64,000 nucleotides of DNA, from NCBI GenBank assembly GCA_036873135.1, contig JAPTYO010000008.1:40710819-40774818 (forward strand), read 5' to 3'. The stretch is from Clarkia xantiana subsp. parviflora. Taxonomy: Eukaryota > Streptophyta > Magnoliopsida > Myrtales > Onagraceae. Position 1 is the first letter of the stretch. Every line of letters starts with the position of its first letter. The notes beneath the pieces were generated by a model. That model was not told where the DNA came from. It worked only from the letters and a program-made list of their open reading frames with translations, and did not search any database. Shown in pieces: positions 1 to 10,755 of this stretch. The position numbers and the translations under genes were made by a program.

Positions 1-720
1 GATAAGTTAGGCAATGTTTGTTAAGCATTGTGTATTGATCATTGGTCATTGTCTTGATAGTTGACATCTTGTCATATGTCGACAGCTGTTGATTGTCGTC
101 AACTTGTTGTATGTCGGTGGTTGTTGGCTGCTGACATAGTGGAACACTTAGAAGATATCCTTGATAGTCAACATCTTGCTTTATGCTGACAGCTGCATGT
201 GCGCGCTTGTACCTCATACTTAGAATTTTTTTTTCTCTATCCATTGTTATGTATGTTGTATCCCCAGGCTTGATGTGAATATAGGGTGTATGATGTCACA
301 TGGTTCTTGTTGACTGCTGACATAGAAAAACTTAGAAAATATTTTGTAGTAGTTGATGTTTGCTACTTGATGCATGTTATCCACAATTATGCTAGAATAC
401 TTGGAGAATGCTCCCTGATAGTTGATTCCATGCCATTTGTTGATTGCTGATATCAGTAAAATACTTAGACAATATTTTCTGATGATTGAACTCTTGTTGC
501 GTATAGTCTAATGTCGCAAGTGAAATACTTAGAAGATATTTTAGCTACATTTTGTTGTATGTCGACACCTTGTTGTGTGTTGACACTTGGTAACATGCTG
601 ACAGCTTGTAGTATGTTGACCGTCATCTTGAGCAAAACACTTAGAAAATATTTCGCCATTGTTATCATGTATGCAGCGAGTATGAGCTCGATGTCGTCGT
701 GGAGGTCGATGTGTTGAGAG
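1..720. repeat. degenerate tandem repeat, cttagaaaatatttt motif
   Basis: A loose repeat is visible: blocks containing ttgatagttgacatcttg-like text, a gctgaca step and a cttagaaaatatttt-like step recur at about 145, 318, 468, 523 and 636. Spacing is irregular (roughly 55-160 bp), so the units are old. Small open frames on both strands here come from the repeat and resemble no known protein. The block lies downstream of the minus-strand pol of E1, where Tat elements often carry satellite-like DNA, but its membership of E1 is inferred and no LTR is seen on this side. Confidence 0.45.
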
Positions 721-1129
721 GGTTGCCCCCCTTGCATGATGCTTGTTACTTGTTGCACAAAGACTATTAAGTCGATGCGTACATAGTTATCTAACATGGA
801 GCGTCTATTGCATAGATGTTTGCATAAGTGTTGATGCATGCTTGCGCACTGATTGGATTGTTGGTTGCACTCTTCAGGATATCAGATCTCGCTATCTTCT
901 TGTCGGAATTAATCTTTCCACGGATGTTATCATGAGTAAGTCCACTGTTCCCATTCTGCGAGTAACTCTATGTTCGGATGTCGACATGGTTGAGCAGCTA
1001 AATAATACACCAAGTGTAGATGTTGACGTCCTTGCTTGATTAATTGATGTCGGTATACATATACTTCCTTCTGAAGATTTGGTATGTTAATGATCTTTAT
1101 GACTTGTATCATGTTGCAATGTAGGTCGG

Positions 1130-1565
1130 ACTGATGGAAAAAGCTCGTCTTTGCAGACAGCCGATGTACACGGTAATCCGCTTGTTGGAAGGAATGTCCG
1201 CACCATTGCCCCCGCTACTCTGGAGTCTCCAGACATGGTCGCGGTAAAGGACTTGTGAGTAAGGCACCTCCTTGTATCTTCTTTGAACTTGTTAATTTTC
1301 CAAGTTGTTGCTTTCATGTTGCTTTTGTTTGCAAGTTGCTCCATACATGTGACTGAACGCGTGGTTGCAGTTCCTGGCTTAAGCACAATTCTTAAAAGAT
1401 CCGTCGCAGGGGTGCGTTCCTCGAGCGATTCTAAGTTCTATATGCCGAGTGCGACCGTGCCAACTCCTTCTTGCGATAAAGGGAATAGAGTTGAGGGTCG
1501 TGCGGTGGCGCCTTCTGCCCCCCGGTCGAGGGACCGGCCCAAGGAGGAGCATTTCTCCCATTGAG
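1130..1565 (+). other. possible exon remnants, plus strand
   Basis: This stretch is richer in GC than its surroundings and shows an open run to about 1255 followed by ttgtgagtaag, a plausible splice donor, then a T-rich stretch and ttgcag near 1370, a plausible acceptor. A second open run ends at the tga near 1562, just before ggtaagtg. It could be a decayed antisense accessory gene of E1, since E2, E3 and E4 carry such a gene opposite to pol. I see no clear sequence match to those copies, so this is a weak call. Confidence 0.2.
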
Positions 1566-2604
1566 GTAAGTGTTGTTTACTTCTTCACACTTGAAGCTTG
1601 AACTTGAAGATGGCTGATTTTGATGCATGCATTGCTGCTTGTCGCGCCCATGTTGAAGAGTTATGTCACATTGAAATTGAAGCGGCCATTCTTGCCGTGT
1701 TTTCGTGAGGATGACGACATTGCATTTGATGTCGACATTATGAACTCTTTGCCTTAGTTCCTTGGAGATGACGTTACCTCTTGGTTGGTATCAGGTTGTC
1801 TGCTTCTAGCATGTTGAACCCTTTGTGAACGGGTTGATATAGTTTTGAGGTTTTCAATAAATCTTTGTTTATGCCTTTGCTTGCATGGTATTTCGTCACT
1901 TGGACCTGCTTTTAATAATAGTAAAATTGCATGATAACTTTTTAGTAATATTTCATACCTTGCGTTATCTTCGTTGTCCGTGTGTATTGGACTTGCATGA
2001 TAGTATAGGTATCCTAATATAGTGCGTATAGCATCCGTAGTTGCGACTTAAATTGCGCATTGCAGGGTGTTACTAGTGCCCCTTTTGAAAAAATTTCCAA
2101 GGCATGGCATGTTATGTACACTTGGTACTTGTAGTATTGCAGGTAGTAATGTACTTGGCACTTGGCCCTTGACATGTAGCAGTGTCTCTTGACGAAGCAA
2201 GACTTAAGTTTATACCGTCTCTTAGTTCCACTCTAAGGCGACGTTGTACAAGACTTGACTTGTAAGTTTGGTGTGTTTTTCAAACAGGGCGCACTTCTGC
2301 TAGCGTTTTTGAATGAAGCCTGCCCACTTAAGGTATAGGTCTTCATTATGTCTGCATCCTTAAGAGGATATGTATAGTTTGAGTGTACATGAAGCTATCC
2401 TATCAAGGAATGTATCTTCATGGCGTATGGACCCTTAAGAGGGATGTACATACTTTGTAGATGTGTGGGGTTGTCGTCTAACAAGAGGACTTCCGCCATG
2501 ATGGGGTGATCATTCCCACCTAAGTGTCGAATCCTGGTTTGTATGCAGGGAATGGCTTTGAACATGGGGTTTGCCCTTGCAAGGAGGATGTCGCAGCATG
2601 CCTT
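1566..2604. other. no gene recognised
   Basis: T-rich intergenic-type DNA with many stops in all frames. Short phrases such as cttaagaggg and agtgta recur near 2350-2450, which hints at decayed minisatellite, but no regular period can be read. No coding or RNA gene is supported. Confidence 0.5.
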
Positions 2605-2742
2605 TTGATAGTAAATCTTGGTGTTAATCCAAGATATTGCTTGTTGTTGACGCCTTTGGAATAGTCGTCATTTTGATAGTAGACCTTGGTGTTTTTCCAA
2701 GATATTGCATGTATTTGACGTCTTTGGAATAGCCGTCACTTT
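2605..2742. repeat. two-copy tandem duplication, ~68 bp
   Basis: Two adjacent copies start with ttgatagta at 2607 and 2674 and continue through cttggtgtt, ccaagatattgc, tttggaatag and cgtca. They differ at several positions, so the duplication is not recent. No coding frame is shared. It lies in the E1 3' flank and may be the rest of a minisatellite. Confidence 0.7.
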
Positions 2743-4309
2743 GAGTAGAGAATTTTTATAAGTCCCTTTTTTTAGATAATCCGCAAGTTGTCATTGCGAC
2801 ATATAAGTTGACTGTGCACATAGCGCTATGGCTTTGTGTTGCCGGCACCTTCTTGAGATAGACGCCATTTTGGATGGAGAAGTAAACTTCCTTGTTGGTG
2901 TAGATAATAGGTATGTCGGTGTTGTATGCCATAAGTCCCTTCTTGAACATAGTGCTTAGCTTGTATTGTTGAAGTAGATATTATGCGCATAGGTTGTTAC
3001 TTGGCGCAATTCCAATGTAGTAATCATAGTGTAGTATGTACCTACGAACAGGGATGCGCTTTGTCAGATAGTTGCAATGTTTGCAAGTTTGTAAAAATAT
3101 GGAGTTATGAATTTCCTTTTATCTAATGCATATAATAAAAAGAGTAAAGGAATCTGATACGAGGATCTCTTCGTTGTGCAGGAAACTTCCCTTAGTACAG
3201 ATGTGATAGGTGCGGACGCAACAGGTGCGCACATGTCGGGAGCGGAGCTTTTCAAGTACCACCCAATGTATGTGTTTGTGAATATGTACGTACAAAGAGA
3301 GATTATGCATTGCTGTATGCATCCTTTAGTCGATACGCGTCGATGCTTCCTTAGCATGATGCACATACGTATATATGATCGTTGATTGGTATTGTTTCCA
3401 AGGGAAGAGCTGATGTTTGAGTAGAATATTCGTTGAGATGTCGTGAGTTATAATTAACTTGGAGACTTGTTGTGATGATGCAAATGATATATACGTGACC
3501 ATTACTTGGCTTAGATGCCTAAGTAGAATGTCCATAGATAGAGAATTCCAGAGAGTGTTGCATATAGCTCCTCCTAGTGTTGTTCTCTAGATAAGGTGTG
3601 TCATTGAGACATCTCTTGGATGTACATATAACCTGTCTCAAATTAGTTGCAATACTTTGAGATATATATTGGTTAGGGAATAGAATGGATTTATAAATCT
3701 CCTCATATGGCTCTATCGCCTGCAGTGCCAATATGACTGAATCAGACTATTCGCGACTATTCTGTTCCGTTCAGCTTGGATTTTGTTTTGACTAAATCAG
3801 GCTACCCTGAGTAGATGTCCAACTCGAGTGGTCTGCTTTATTCATAGTAGTGTTGTTGTGAAGTTGTTACCTCATACCTGAGTTTACCCTTGGCAATAAC
3901 GCGTGTTACCTGGTCCTTGTTTAAGTAGGAGAGATCGTCTTTTGAGGGCGATGCTTGGTATAGGATGTTGAAGTTGTATTCCTCATTGGTGCATTTTCTT
4001 AGTGGAGCGGTACTGCGTTTTCTTGCAATGATTCGCTTTTTCACTTCGGTGGAATGCCAAGCACTTGTCAGCTTGGTGCCCCCAAGTCGCTTAGTAGTCT
4101 TATTGTTGTTTCTTGATATAATATAATGATTGTATCCTATATGGGGGTTGTTGTGTCCTGTATGCGGGGGTTCAGCAAGATGCCCCCGCTCTTGCGTCGA
4201 GTGTTAAGGGTGTCTCTTGGTGGCTGTCATGCAGCCGTGCTCATTCTTGAGGAAGACTTGTAAATTCGCTCATCTCTCTTCTTGCATTTTGATGCAAGTT
4301 TGTTTGTTG
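2743..4309. other. no gene recognised; decayed repeat DNA
   Basis: All frames are broken by stops, with only short open frames and no recognisable motif. In the order of a minus-strand Tat element this interval should hold the integrase core, C-terminus and the start of the post-pol repeat, but I find no integrase core motif. Either the integrase was deleted or this DNA is unrelated. Confidence 0.4.
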
Positions 4310-4627
4310 CTAGGAGTGGGTAAGAGTAATCCTTCCCTTCTCTGATGCGTGTCGCGCGTTGTTGAATATAATGTGTACGCCTTGCAATGTATGTTTCATG
4401 TGTTCACTTCCAAGGGGCCTGAGTTTACTTGATGTGTTTCTTGAGTATTGTTGACAGGAATCGCATTCCGTGACCAAGTTGGTTGCTTGGTTCTTCATTG
4501 TTGGCCAGTAGTATCCTAGACTTAATGCCTTGCGGATTAAGGACCTTGCCCCCTCGTGACAAGCTGCTTGGCCTTCATGTAAGTCTTTCAACACCTTTTG
4601 GCCTTCTTGGAATGTGATGCACTTCAT
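4310..4627 (-). pseudogene. E1 integrase zinc-binding domain, truncated
   Basis: The first half encodes an HHCC integrase zinc finger: LHEGQAACHEGARS supplies two histidines and CDSCQQY the two cysteines, with the family phrase LGYYWPTM between. The same domain is intact in E4 (near 44550-44700) and E3. After SCQQY similarity stops: the catalytic core with its GIDLVG and SDNGPPF motifs does not follow. A stop and frame break separate it from the pol frame at 4649. It is therefore a truncated integrase that cannot catalyse insertion. The domain call is firm; the cause of truncation is unknown. Confidence 0.85.
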
Positions 4628-4648
4628 CTAAGGAGTTGAGAATCCTTT

Positions 4649-6682
4649 TTAGTATAGTTGGCCTTCTATCAGCGCGTAGTTGACGGCGAATCTTTGAATT
4701 TTTTGCGCTTTAACTCTCTCTTCTGGGAGCACTTTTTCTGTGAGGTACGCCAGGATTGGAGTCATCCATGTTGGCTCTGAATTGATGTTCAATACTTCTA
4801 GCTTGTCGATTACGGACATGATCCTTTTTTCAACGAAGTACGTTTTTTCCCCCTGCTCCCTTCCTTGCGCGAACTTACTCAAAGCATCCGTTTCTTGATT
4901 TTCTTCCCTTGGTACGAAAGTTATGTTGAAGGTTTTGAAGCTTGTTATGAGCTCCCTTGCTTGTCCCAGGTACTTTTGCATGTTCTCTGACTTGGCTACG
5001 TAGTCACCCTTGACTTGGTTGACGACTAATTGTGAATCGCACTTGACTCTTAGGTGTTTAACTCCCAGGCCTTTTGTTATCCTCAGTCCTGTTATCAGGG
5101 CTTCATATTCTGCTTCGTTGTTTGTTGCTCTGAACGTCAGGCTTAGAGCATACTTCAATGGTTCCGACCCGTCAGGTGGAATTAGGAGGAAGCCAGCGCC
5201 TGATCCTCCTACATTTGAGGAACCGTCGGTATACATCTGCCATGCTTCGGTATGCTCCTCATTTTGCTGTGTTCCATCTTGAGTGTCGGTTTCTGGGGTT
5301 ATTCCTGTGAACTCCGCGATGAAGTCTGCCAATGCTTGTCCCTTGATTGCCGTTCGCGGTGCGAAGTGAATGCGGAATTCACTTAACTCGACTGACCACT
5401 TTGTTAGCTTTCCTGACATGTTTGGCTTTGACAGGATGTGCTTCAAGGGTTGGTCCGTTAGGAATGTTATTTCATGCGCATGGAAGTATGGCCTCAGCTT
5501 CCTTGCTGCCACTATGAGAGCGTATAGGTACTTTTCGATCGGCATGTAATTCACTTCGTGCTTTGCCAGGATCTTGCTCACGTAGTATACTGGGAGTTGT
5601 GTAGTTCCTTTTTGTTTGACAAGCACCGAGCTGACTGCAGTGTTGCTCACAGATATGTATAGGTAGAGTGGTTCGCCTTGTATTGGTTTTGCTAATGCTG
5701 GGAGCGTTCGCAAGTGTTGCTTCAATTGTTGGAATGCTTTTTCACATACCGGCGTCCACTCGAACTTCTTATTTGCACGAAGCACTTGGAAAAAGGGAAG
5801 GGCTTTGTCTCCTACCCTTGCCAGAAATCTGTTAAGAGCTGCTAAACGACCATTTAGTTGTTGGACCTCCTTGTGCTTCTTGGGGGACTCCATTTCTTCT
5901 ATCGCCTTTACTTTTTCTGGGTTTGCTTCGATTCCCCTCTCGTTGACCATGAATCCAAGAAATTTTCCTGACTGCACGCCAAAGGCACACTTTGTTGGAT
6001 TAAGCCTGACTTGGAATTCTCGCATTCTTTTGAACACCGTGCGGAGGTTGTCAGCATGGTTACGCCTTTTCGTCGACTTCACGACCATGTCATCAACATA
6101 TGCTTCCATAGTCTTCCCGATCATATCTCCGAAGATTATGTTGACCATACGCTGGTATGTTGCCCCTGCATTGATTAGTCCGAATGGCATGACCTTGTAA
6201 TTGTAGATCTCGCTATCTGCGTAGAACGCGGTATGAGGTGCATCTTCTTCTGCCATTGGAATTTGGTTGTATCCTGAATATGCATCCATTACTGACATCA
6301 ACTCGTGGCCTGCGGTAGCATCAACTAGTTGGTCGATTCTTGGAAGAGGATATGAATCTTTTGGACATGCATTGTTGAGATATCTGTAATCGATGCACAT
6401 TCTCATCTTGCCGTTAGGCTTGGGCACCAAGACTGGGTTTGCCACACATGTTTGGTATCGCGATTCTTCGATAAAGCCTGCGTTCAGCAACTTACCAACT
6501 TCCTCTCGTATTGCCAACTTCTTGTCACCTCCCAGCGGTCGTAGTTTTCGTGTTACCGCTATGGATCCTGGCTTGATGTTGAGTTTGTGAGAGAACACGT
6601 TTGGGCTTATTCCCGGCATATCGCTTGGTGACCACGCGAAAAACTCCTTGTATTCTACTAGGAGTGCCTTGATTTCTATCAC
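4649..6682 (-). CDS. pol: E1 reverse transcriptase and dual RNase H, open frame
   Basis: A 677-residue uninterrupted frame. It opens with FAWSPSDMPGISP, the RT entry region, then has FGLINAGATYQRM and the catalytic YVDD at about residues 195-198. A Ty3-type RNase H/connection region runs from about 335 to 445 (PVYYVSK, IHFAPRTAIKGQALADF). A second, archaeal-type RNase H starts at about 482 with MYTDGSS, followed by NNEAEYEAL, VKCDSQLV and ETDALSKFA, so acidic residues near 485, 524, 549 and 599 are kept. In the cell it would copy element RNA into DNA and remove the RNA strand. The frame continues from the upstream gag remnant, separated by a TGA at 6710. It is the best preserved pol in the window although its gag, protease and integrase are damaged. 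Confidence 0.93.
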   Translation of the reverse strand: MIEIKALLVEYKEFFAWSPSDMPGISPNVFSHKLNIKPGSIAVTRKLRPLGGDKKLAIREEVGKLLNAGFIEESRYQTCVANPVLVPKPNGKMRMCIDYRYLNNACPKDSYPLPRIDQLVDATAGHELMSVMDAYSGYNQIPMAEEDAPHTAFYADSEIYNYKVMPFGLINAGATYQRMVNIIFGDMIGKTMEAYVDDMVVKSTKRRNHADNLRTVFKRMREFQVRLNPTKCAFGVQSGKFLGFMVNERGIEANPEKVKAIEEMESPKKHKEVQQLNGRLAALNRFLARVGDKALPFFQVLRANKKFEWTPVCEKAFQQLKQHLRTLPALAKPIQGEPLYLYISVSNTAVSSVLVKQKGTTQLPVYYVSKILAKHEVNYMPIEKYLYALIVAARKLRPYFHAHEITFLTDQPLKHILSKPNMSGKLTKWSVELSEFRIHFAPRTAIKGQALADFIAEFTGITPETDTQDGTQQNEEHTEAWQMYTDGSSNVGGSGAGFLLIPPDGSEPLKYALSLTFRATNNEAEYEALITGLRITKGLGVKHLRVKCDSQLVVNQVKGDYVAKSENMQKYLGQARELITSFKTFNITFVPREENQETDALSKFAQGREQGEKTYFVEKRIMSVIDKLEVLNINSEPTWMTPILAYLTEKVLPEERVKAQKIQRFAVNYALIEGQLY

Positions 6683-6709
6683 TTCATCTTCTGACAGTGA
6701 TGCGCCTAC

Positions 6710-7393
6710 TCAGACCATCCTGTCTGGCTCATCTATCTTGATTTCTTGCAATGCTTCAAACGGAGCAGGACGTGCATGATCCATCCTTGGGTCTTCATTA
6801 ATGATGGGAACTCCGCTATTGTCTATCTTAACATTACGCTGGAGTGCAACCTTGTAACAATCTTTTGATAGTTGGTGGTCTCCCTTTACTTCACCAATTC
6901 CCGCTTTTGTTGGAAATTTGATCTTCTGGTGTGATGTCGACGCTATCATGCCCCACTTGTTCATGGTTATGACTAAGGCGTCGGTGTGTGGGTACACAAT
7001 GTGCTATTTTTCTTTTAATGAAAAGCCAATGACGTCTTCTATGGGATCATCTTTCATGACGGCATCTATCATGATGGCATCTTCCATGACGGCGTCCTTT
7101 ATGTCAGCATTCTGGCATATGCGCTTTGTCTGGGCAGCGTATACTTCTCGTTCGTACGACGTCTCTCCTCCGGCTCCAAAGCCTCCATGGATCACGTGCA
7201 CGTTTGCCATCTTTTCTGAAAGGGATGCAATGTATGCTATATGCTGGACTTCGAGGCCATGCTGTGCGGAAGGCATATTTGCGGTTGGCATGGAGGAGGC
7301 GGTAGATTCTGCATCTGGAATGTGAGAAGGCCCTGGTTGGCTTCTCGTCGGCTGCGGCTTGCTTCCCGCCTTCTTCGTACGTCTTCCTGTCAT
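6710..7393 (-). pseudogene. E1 gag-protease remnant with two internal deletions
   Basis: The ATG at 7393 lies about 40 bases past the primer site and starts MTGRRTKKAG, a basic gag N-terminus. After about 70 residues the frame jumps to VHVIHGGFGAGGETS, the linker that in E4 precedes protease; the capsid and the CHHC zinc knuckle are missing. It then reads PHTDALVITM and jumps to WGMIASTSHQKIKFPT, which in E4 lies after protease, so about 100 residues with the DGGSS active site are missing. Both jumps keep the reading frame. Stops at 7004 (TAG) and 6710 (TGA) interrupt it. Small acidic repeats of the IDAVMKD type lie near 7030-7100. It cannot supply a working gag or protease. Confidence 0.8.
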
Positions 7394-7430
7394 AGCTTGC
7401 GATATCGAACGACTTCTTGCTCGAATCACG

Positions 7431-7443
7431 CTGACGGCGCCAA
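7431..7443 (-). promoter_or_regulatory. E1 primer-binding site
   Basis: On the minus strand ttggcgccgtc follows the LTR end with one intervening base. E2, E3 and E4 have the same first eleven bases next to their LTRs. The first nine bases after the leading t, tggcgccgt, would pair with a tRNA 3' end of the form ACGGCGCCA. It primes minus-strand DNA synthesis. Confidence 0.8.
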
Positions 7444-7444
7444 G

Positions 7445-8090
7445 TGTTGAGGTCGTTTCCACCTGGGACACCTCAGGTTGTTCTCTTCGGGCGGATTGGA
7501 CGTGCACACAGGTACGGGCTCCTATCAGCACGTCGCAACCGTCTGTCCTCGGATCCGGCTCCGGCTCTGGTGTCAACTTCTCACGCGCCGGGTTCTGCAA
7601 AATGGGCAATAACCAGCATGGAGAGGGGGGTGGTGCTGGTTTAGCCCTCTCTGATGCTTAAGTCACAATCTAGAGAGAGAAAGTATGTAGAGAGAGTTCA
7701 GAGCCCAAAAAGCCAAATTGAGAGAGTTGTCCAAAATGGGAGGCCTAGGTCCCTATTTATGGAAACCAAAGAACCGTGCCCGATTTTATACGGTTCGACG
7801 CCGGTTTAAAGGAAAACACGTACCGTCGTCAAGGTTGGCTATGTGCGCACTGACTTCTCATACTTAGCAAAAATAGGGGTAAGCGCGCAGTGCCAGTCGG
7901 CAGTCCGGACCATGTCGACGTCTGACATGGTCCGGATTGCCTTAAGGCAATCCGGAAGTCCCGGTCCGGGTGCTGCGCGCATCCGGACCGTTTTGACCCG
8001 GGGTGACCGTGGTAAAATCCGTTTGTGGTTCTGACATGTTTGCGAAGTCCGAAACATAATTGCGAACCCGAATTGGACAAATATCCATCA
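7445..8090 (-). repeat. E1 5' LTR (646 bp)
   Basis: On the plus strand it reads from tgttgaggtcg at 7445 to atatccatca at 8090, giving TG...CA ends. The inner end abuts the primer site. The minus-strand start tgatggatat is nearly the same as the E2 LTR start. It holds the conserved U5 box (ccctctctgatgctt at 7645-7659 on the plus strand), and in U3 a 13-bp stem at 7904-7935 plus a 26-bp perfect palindrome at 7931-7956. The outer flank is ctcca, but no partner LTR is in view to confirm a target duplication. Confidence 0.8.
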
Positions 8091-8231
8091 CTCCATGCTC
8101 ATGGCCGGCGAGAGAGTGTGCGAGAGCAGTGACTTCCCTCCGATTTTTGGATCGAGAGAGGGAGTCATCTACTCCGGCCGAGGAAAAGCTATTCAGAAGC
8201 TAGAGAGCTTCTGAATAGTGCCTTGAGAGGA
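8091..8231. other. flank of E1 with a 12-bp hairpin
   Basis: A short GA-rich stretch holds a perfect inverted repeat: ctattcagaagc at 8189-8200 and its complement at 8207-8218, separated by six bases. No coding frame is supported. It may be host DNA at the E1 insertion site. Confidence 0.5.
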
Positions 8232-8930
8232 GAAGTTAATCTTATATATATGTTTGTTAGTGCTGAAATATATATGCATATATTTTAATATTGGAAACTA
8301 TTTTAAATAGTTAATGTTACTTGGTGGCTAAGTTTTTTTTAATGGAATTAAAACCCTACTTGGGCCACAAGTAAACATTTCGGCCAACATTTTAAATTTT
8401 AATTATTGGGCCGGTCTAATATGTTAAACCGGGACGAAATAAAACCGAACCTGATTTTCTCAATCGGTTCGACCTATTCGGATCGGGTCGGACCGGGGTA
8501 ATTAAGTGGATCTAACCGAACCGGTTTTGAGTGTTGAACCGAGCTGAACCCTATTTTCTTCTGTTCGGACCGAACTAGTTTTTTAAAAATTTAAAATCAG
8601 ACCGAACCGAACCGGATTTTTAGCCGGACCGGACCGAACCGGACCAAAACGGACTGAAATTGACTGAACCGAACTATGTTTTCTAAACCGAATTCAAGTC
8701 AATTAAAATAGGGAGGTCAAGTTTTAAAATCCAAATTTTTTTGAACCTCGAAATGGACTACACAGTGCTCATAGGGTTGCTAACCTTTATGCCTTATTAC
8801 GATCATGGGGATGGATCTCGGAGATACTTGTTTTTTGGACTGGTTATATTAGTGGGCTGAATTGCAATTGTTTATTATTCAATATATATTTATGCATGAT
8901 TAGAACTGTTGTCTTGACTGAGTCAAGCTA
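8232..8930 (+). repeat. dispersed repeat R, left copy
   Basis: This copy matches 15690-16340 in the same orientation and order: an AT run, cttggtggctaag, aaaaccctactt, a block rich in aaccgaaccgg, catggggatggatctcgg, gggctgaattgcaatt and tagaactgt(t/c)gtcttgact. The two copies have diverged by many substitutions and small indels. They lie on either side of CopA. No coding frame is kept. It could be the upstream region or LTR of an older element into which CopA fell; that is inference. Confidence 0.7.
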
Positions 8931-9751
8931 GCTGGATATTACATGTTGTGGACGGAGCCCTGGTTAAATATATGGTATGCCCACTCGAATAGACATGCTG
9001 TGATGGTTGAAAATGCCTAGGATTCATGTCTAGAAGCTTGCGTGATTGAATATAAGCATGAATTGAAAATCAACCCCTAATGTTTAAAATTATTTTAAAA
9101 TCAAAAACCAGTCACCAAATATGTATGATTGATGTGGATGTTACATGTTTGACACTTATGCTAGAATGTTAAGGATGTAGTTGCGTTTGATAATTTACTT
9201 AAAAGTAGAATTATAAATGCAAGCATGAGTTCCTCAGAACATTAGACGCATCACGCGTAAGCATGTATGTGGTATGTATGATGAATGTTACTAGCATATG
9301 ATAATTTGCATGGATTTTAGAATTGTGTATGCATGAGTGAATTCATCGGAATGATTTTTTTCAAAAAAAAAAAAAAAGGGCCTTGGGAAAGCCAAGATCG
9401 GGTATGCTTATTTTAAAATTCCCGTTCCAGTAATTTGCGATTTAAACCGTTTTTAGCAGACTGATCTATTGGATTAAAGACGACAATAGTGTGAACTCTT
9501 TCACAACCATCTTCTATTGGTTTACTGGTGTTCGGTTGGTTTAGATGACTGAAGAATCACTATTTGTCGAATTCTATCTTAATAGATATTTGATGTATGC
9601 GGTTCTTTCTCAAAATATTATTGTCTCCCTAATTGTGCATGATTATCATCGTGTTTAGTAACGAATTACAGCATAGATCACAACATCTTGTGCTGATGAG
9701 CTTTTGAATGAGAAAAACTATGACTCGTGAAGCAAGCGCGTCAGTGCACTG
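8931..9751. other. AT-rich DNA before CopA, no 5' LTR found
   Basis: A 5' LTR and a tggtatcagagc-type primer site would be expected upstream of copia gag. Neither is visible, and no copy of the CopA 3' LTR landmarks (such as ttccgctgcgtaatt) occurs here. A poly-A run lies near 9365. The 5' end of CopA was probably lost. Confidence 0.5.
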
Positions 9752-10300
9752 TTGGAGGACAATGACCTTTCAGGTCACATTCAGATCTCCATGAGCTACC
9801 CAGTAGCTGGTCTGACCAAAGACCTAGCATATGCCCATTTTGAGTGGGAGCAAGATGACAAGAAAGCAAAGGAGATTATGCTGTCTGAGATCTCTCAGGA
9901 ATTCCATGATGAGTATGAGAATTTTCCGATTGCAAAGGACATTTGGGATGCCCTCTTCCTAAAATATGGAAACGGCATGGCAGCAATCCTGCAGCCACTC
10001 ATACCTGCCTTGGAAGAAAGCTTTAACAGCTACAGCAAAAGTGTAATGGAATAAGTATATGATCTCCTTAGCATTTTGAAACCACTGGAGCAAGAAGGTC
10101 AGGTGGGTGAATGGGATAAAATTCAGGCCATCATCGGGGCCCTCCCGAAGTCTTGGAGAGCAGCCAAGGCTTTACTGACTGCCAGTGGTTCTGTGTTGGA
10201 TCTTGCTTCGGTGCTGAAATTCATCGAGATGGAACAAGCTCGACTGAAACCAGTACCGGGACGAGCTGGGCAAGGAAAGAGGAAGAAGATGAACAAATGA
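9752..10300 (+). pseudogene. CopA gag remnant
   Basis: The frame reads AHFEWEQDDKKAKEIM and later FPIAKDIWDALFLKYG, phrases typical of copia gag (UBN2-type) capsid proteins. A TAA at 10052 and a TGA at 10298 interrupt it, and no CCHC zinc knuckle follows. The second part (PLEQEGQVGEWDKIQAIIG, SWRAAKALLTASG) belongs to the same domain. It once packaged element RNA; now it is broken. Confidence 0.8.
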
Positions 10301-10329
10301 AAGAAACAACAGGCTGTCGACAATAAACG

Positions 10330-10755
10330 TTGGCAAAGCCTAAACCTGGAAATCTCCGACTAAAATCAGAGATAGTTCGCGGGAACTCCAGTCCACGCCG
10401 AATAGGCGAAGGTACAGGGTCCATCAAATCGCATCCTGAAAAGGTATGCGACGTTGGTTATGAGATGGAAGCTCTTGTTTCCACAACCGTCATGTTAACT
10501 GACTCAAATCCTTCTTGGATTCTTGACTCAGGTGCGACGGACCACATAGCCAACGAAAAAGGACGGTTCGCCATGTTTAGACGATTGCCAAAGGATTCTA
10601 AGAGGATATACATTGGCAACAACTCACAAGTTGAAGTCATAGGAGTAGGGAACTGCAAATTGTCTATGCACAATGGCAGGACCATGCTACTTAAGAATGT
10701 CCTGTTTGCTCCTAGAATCTGTAGAAGTGTTGTTTCTTTCCGCTCTTATGAATAA
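10330..10755 (+). pseudogene. CopA aspartic protease
   Basis: WILDSGATDHI near 10515-10547 is the copia protease active site, with the catalytic Asp in DSG. IYIGNNSQVEVIGVGNC and LLKNVLFAP follow in the usual order. The upstream part of the frame is not homologous to gag and arises after frame loss. A stop ends it at 10755, so it is cut off from the next domain. Confidence 0.88.

Larger units (their letters stand above)
4310..8090 (-). mobile_element. E1: partial Ty3/gypsy Tat-type element, minus strand
   Basis: Reading from right to left the element has an LTR (7445-8090), a primer site beginning ttggcgccgtc (about 7443 downward), a gag start at 7393, a protease-region remnant, RT with two RNase H domains, and a broken integrase. 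A second RNase H after the first is the known hallmark of the Tat group. The 3' LTR is not visible to the left, so the element either runs out of the window or lost its 3' end. Compared with E3 and E4 it lacks the gag core and protease active site. Confidence 0.85.

Noticed and set aside
465..839. 124-residue minus-strand frame
   Set aside because: Reads through a degenerate tandem repeat with no recognisable motif.
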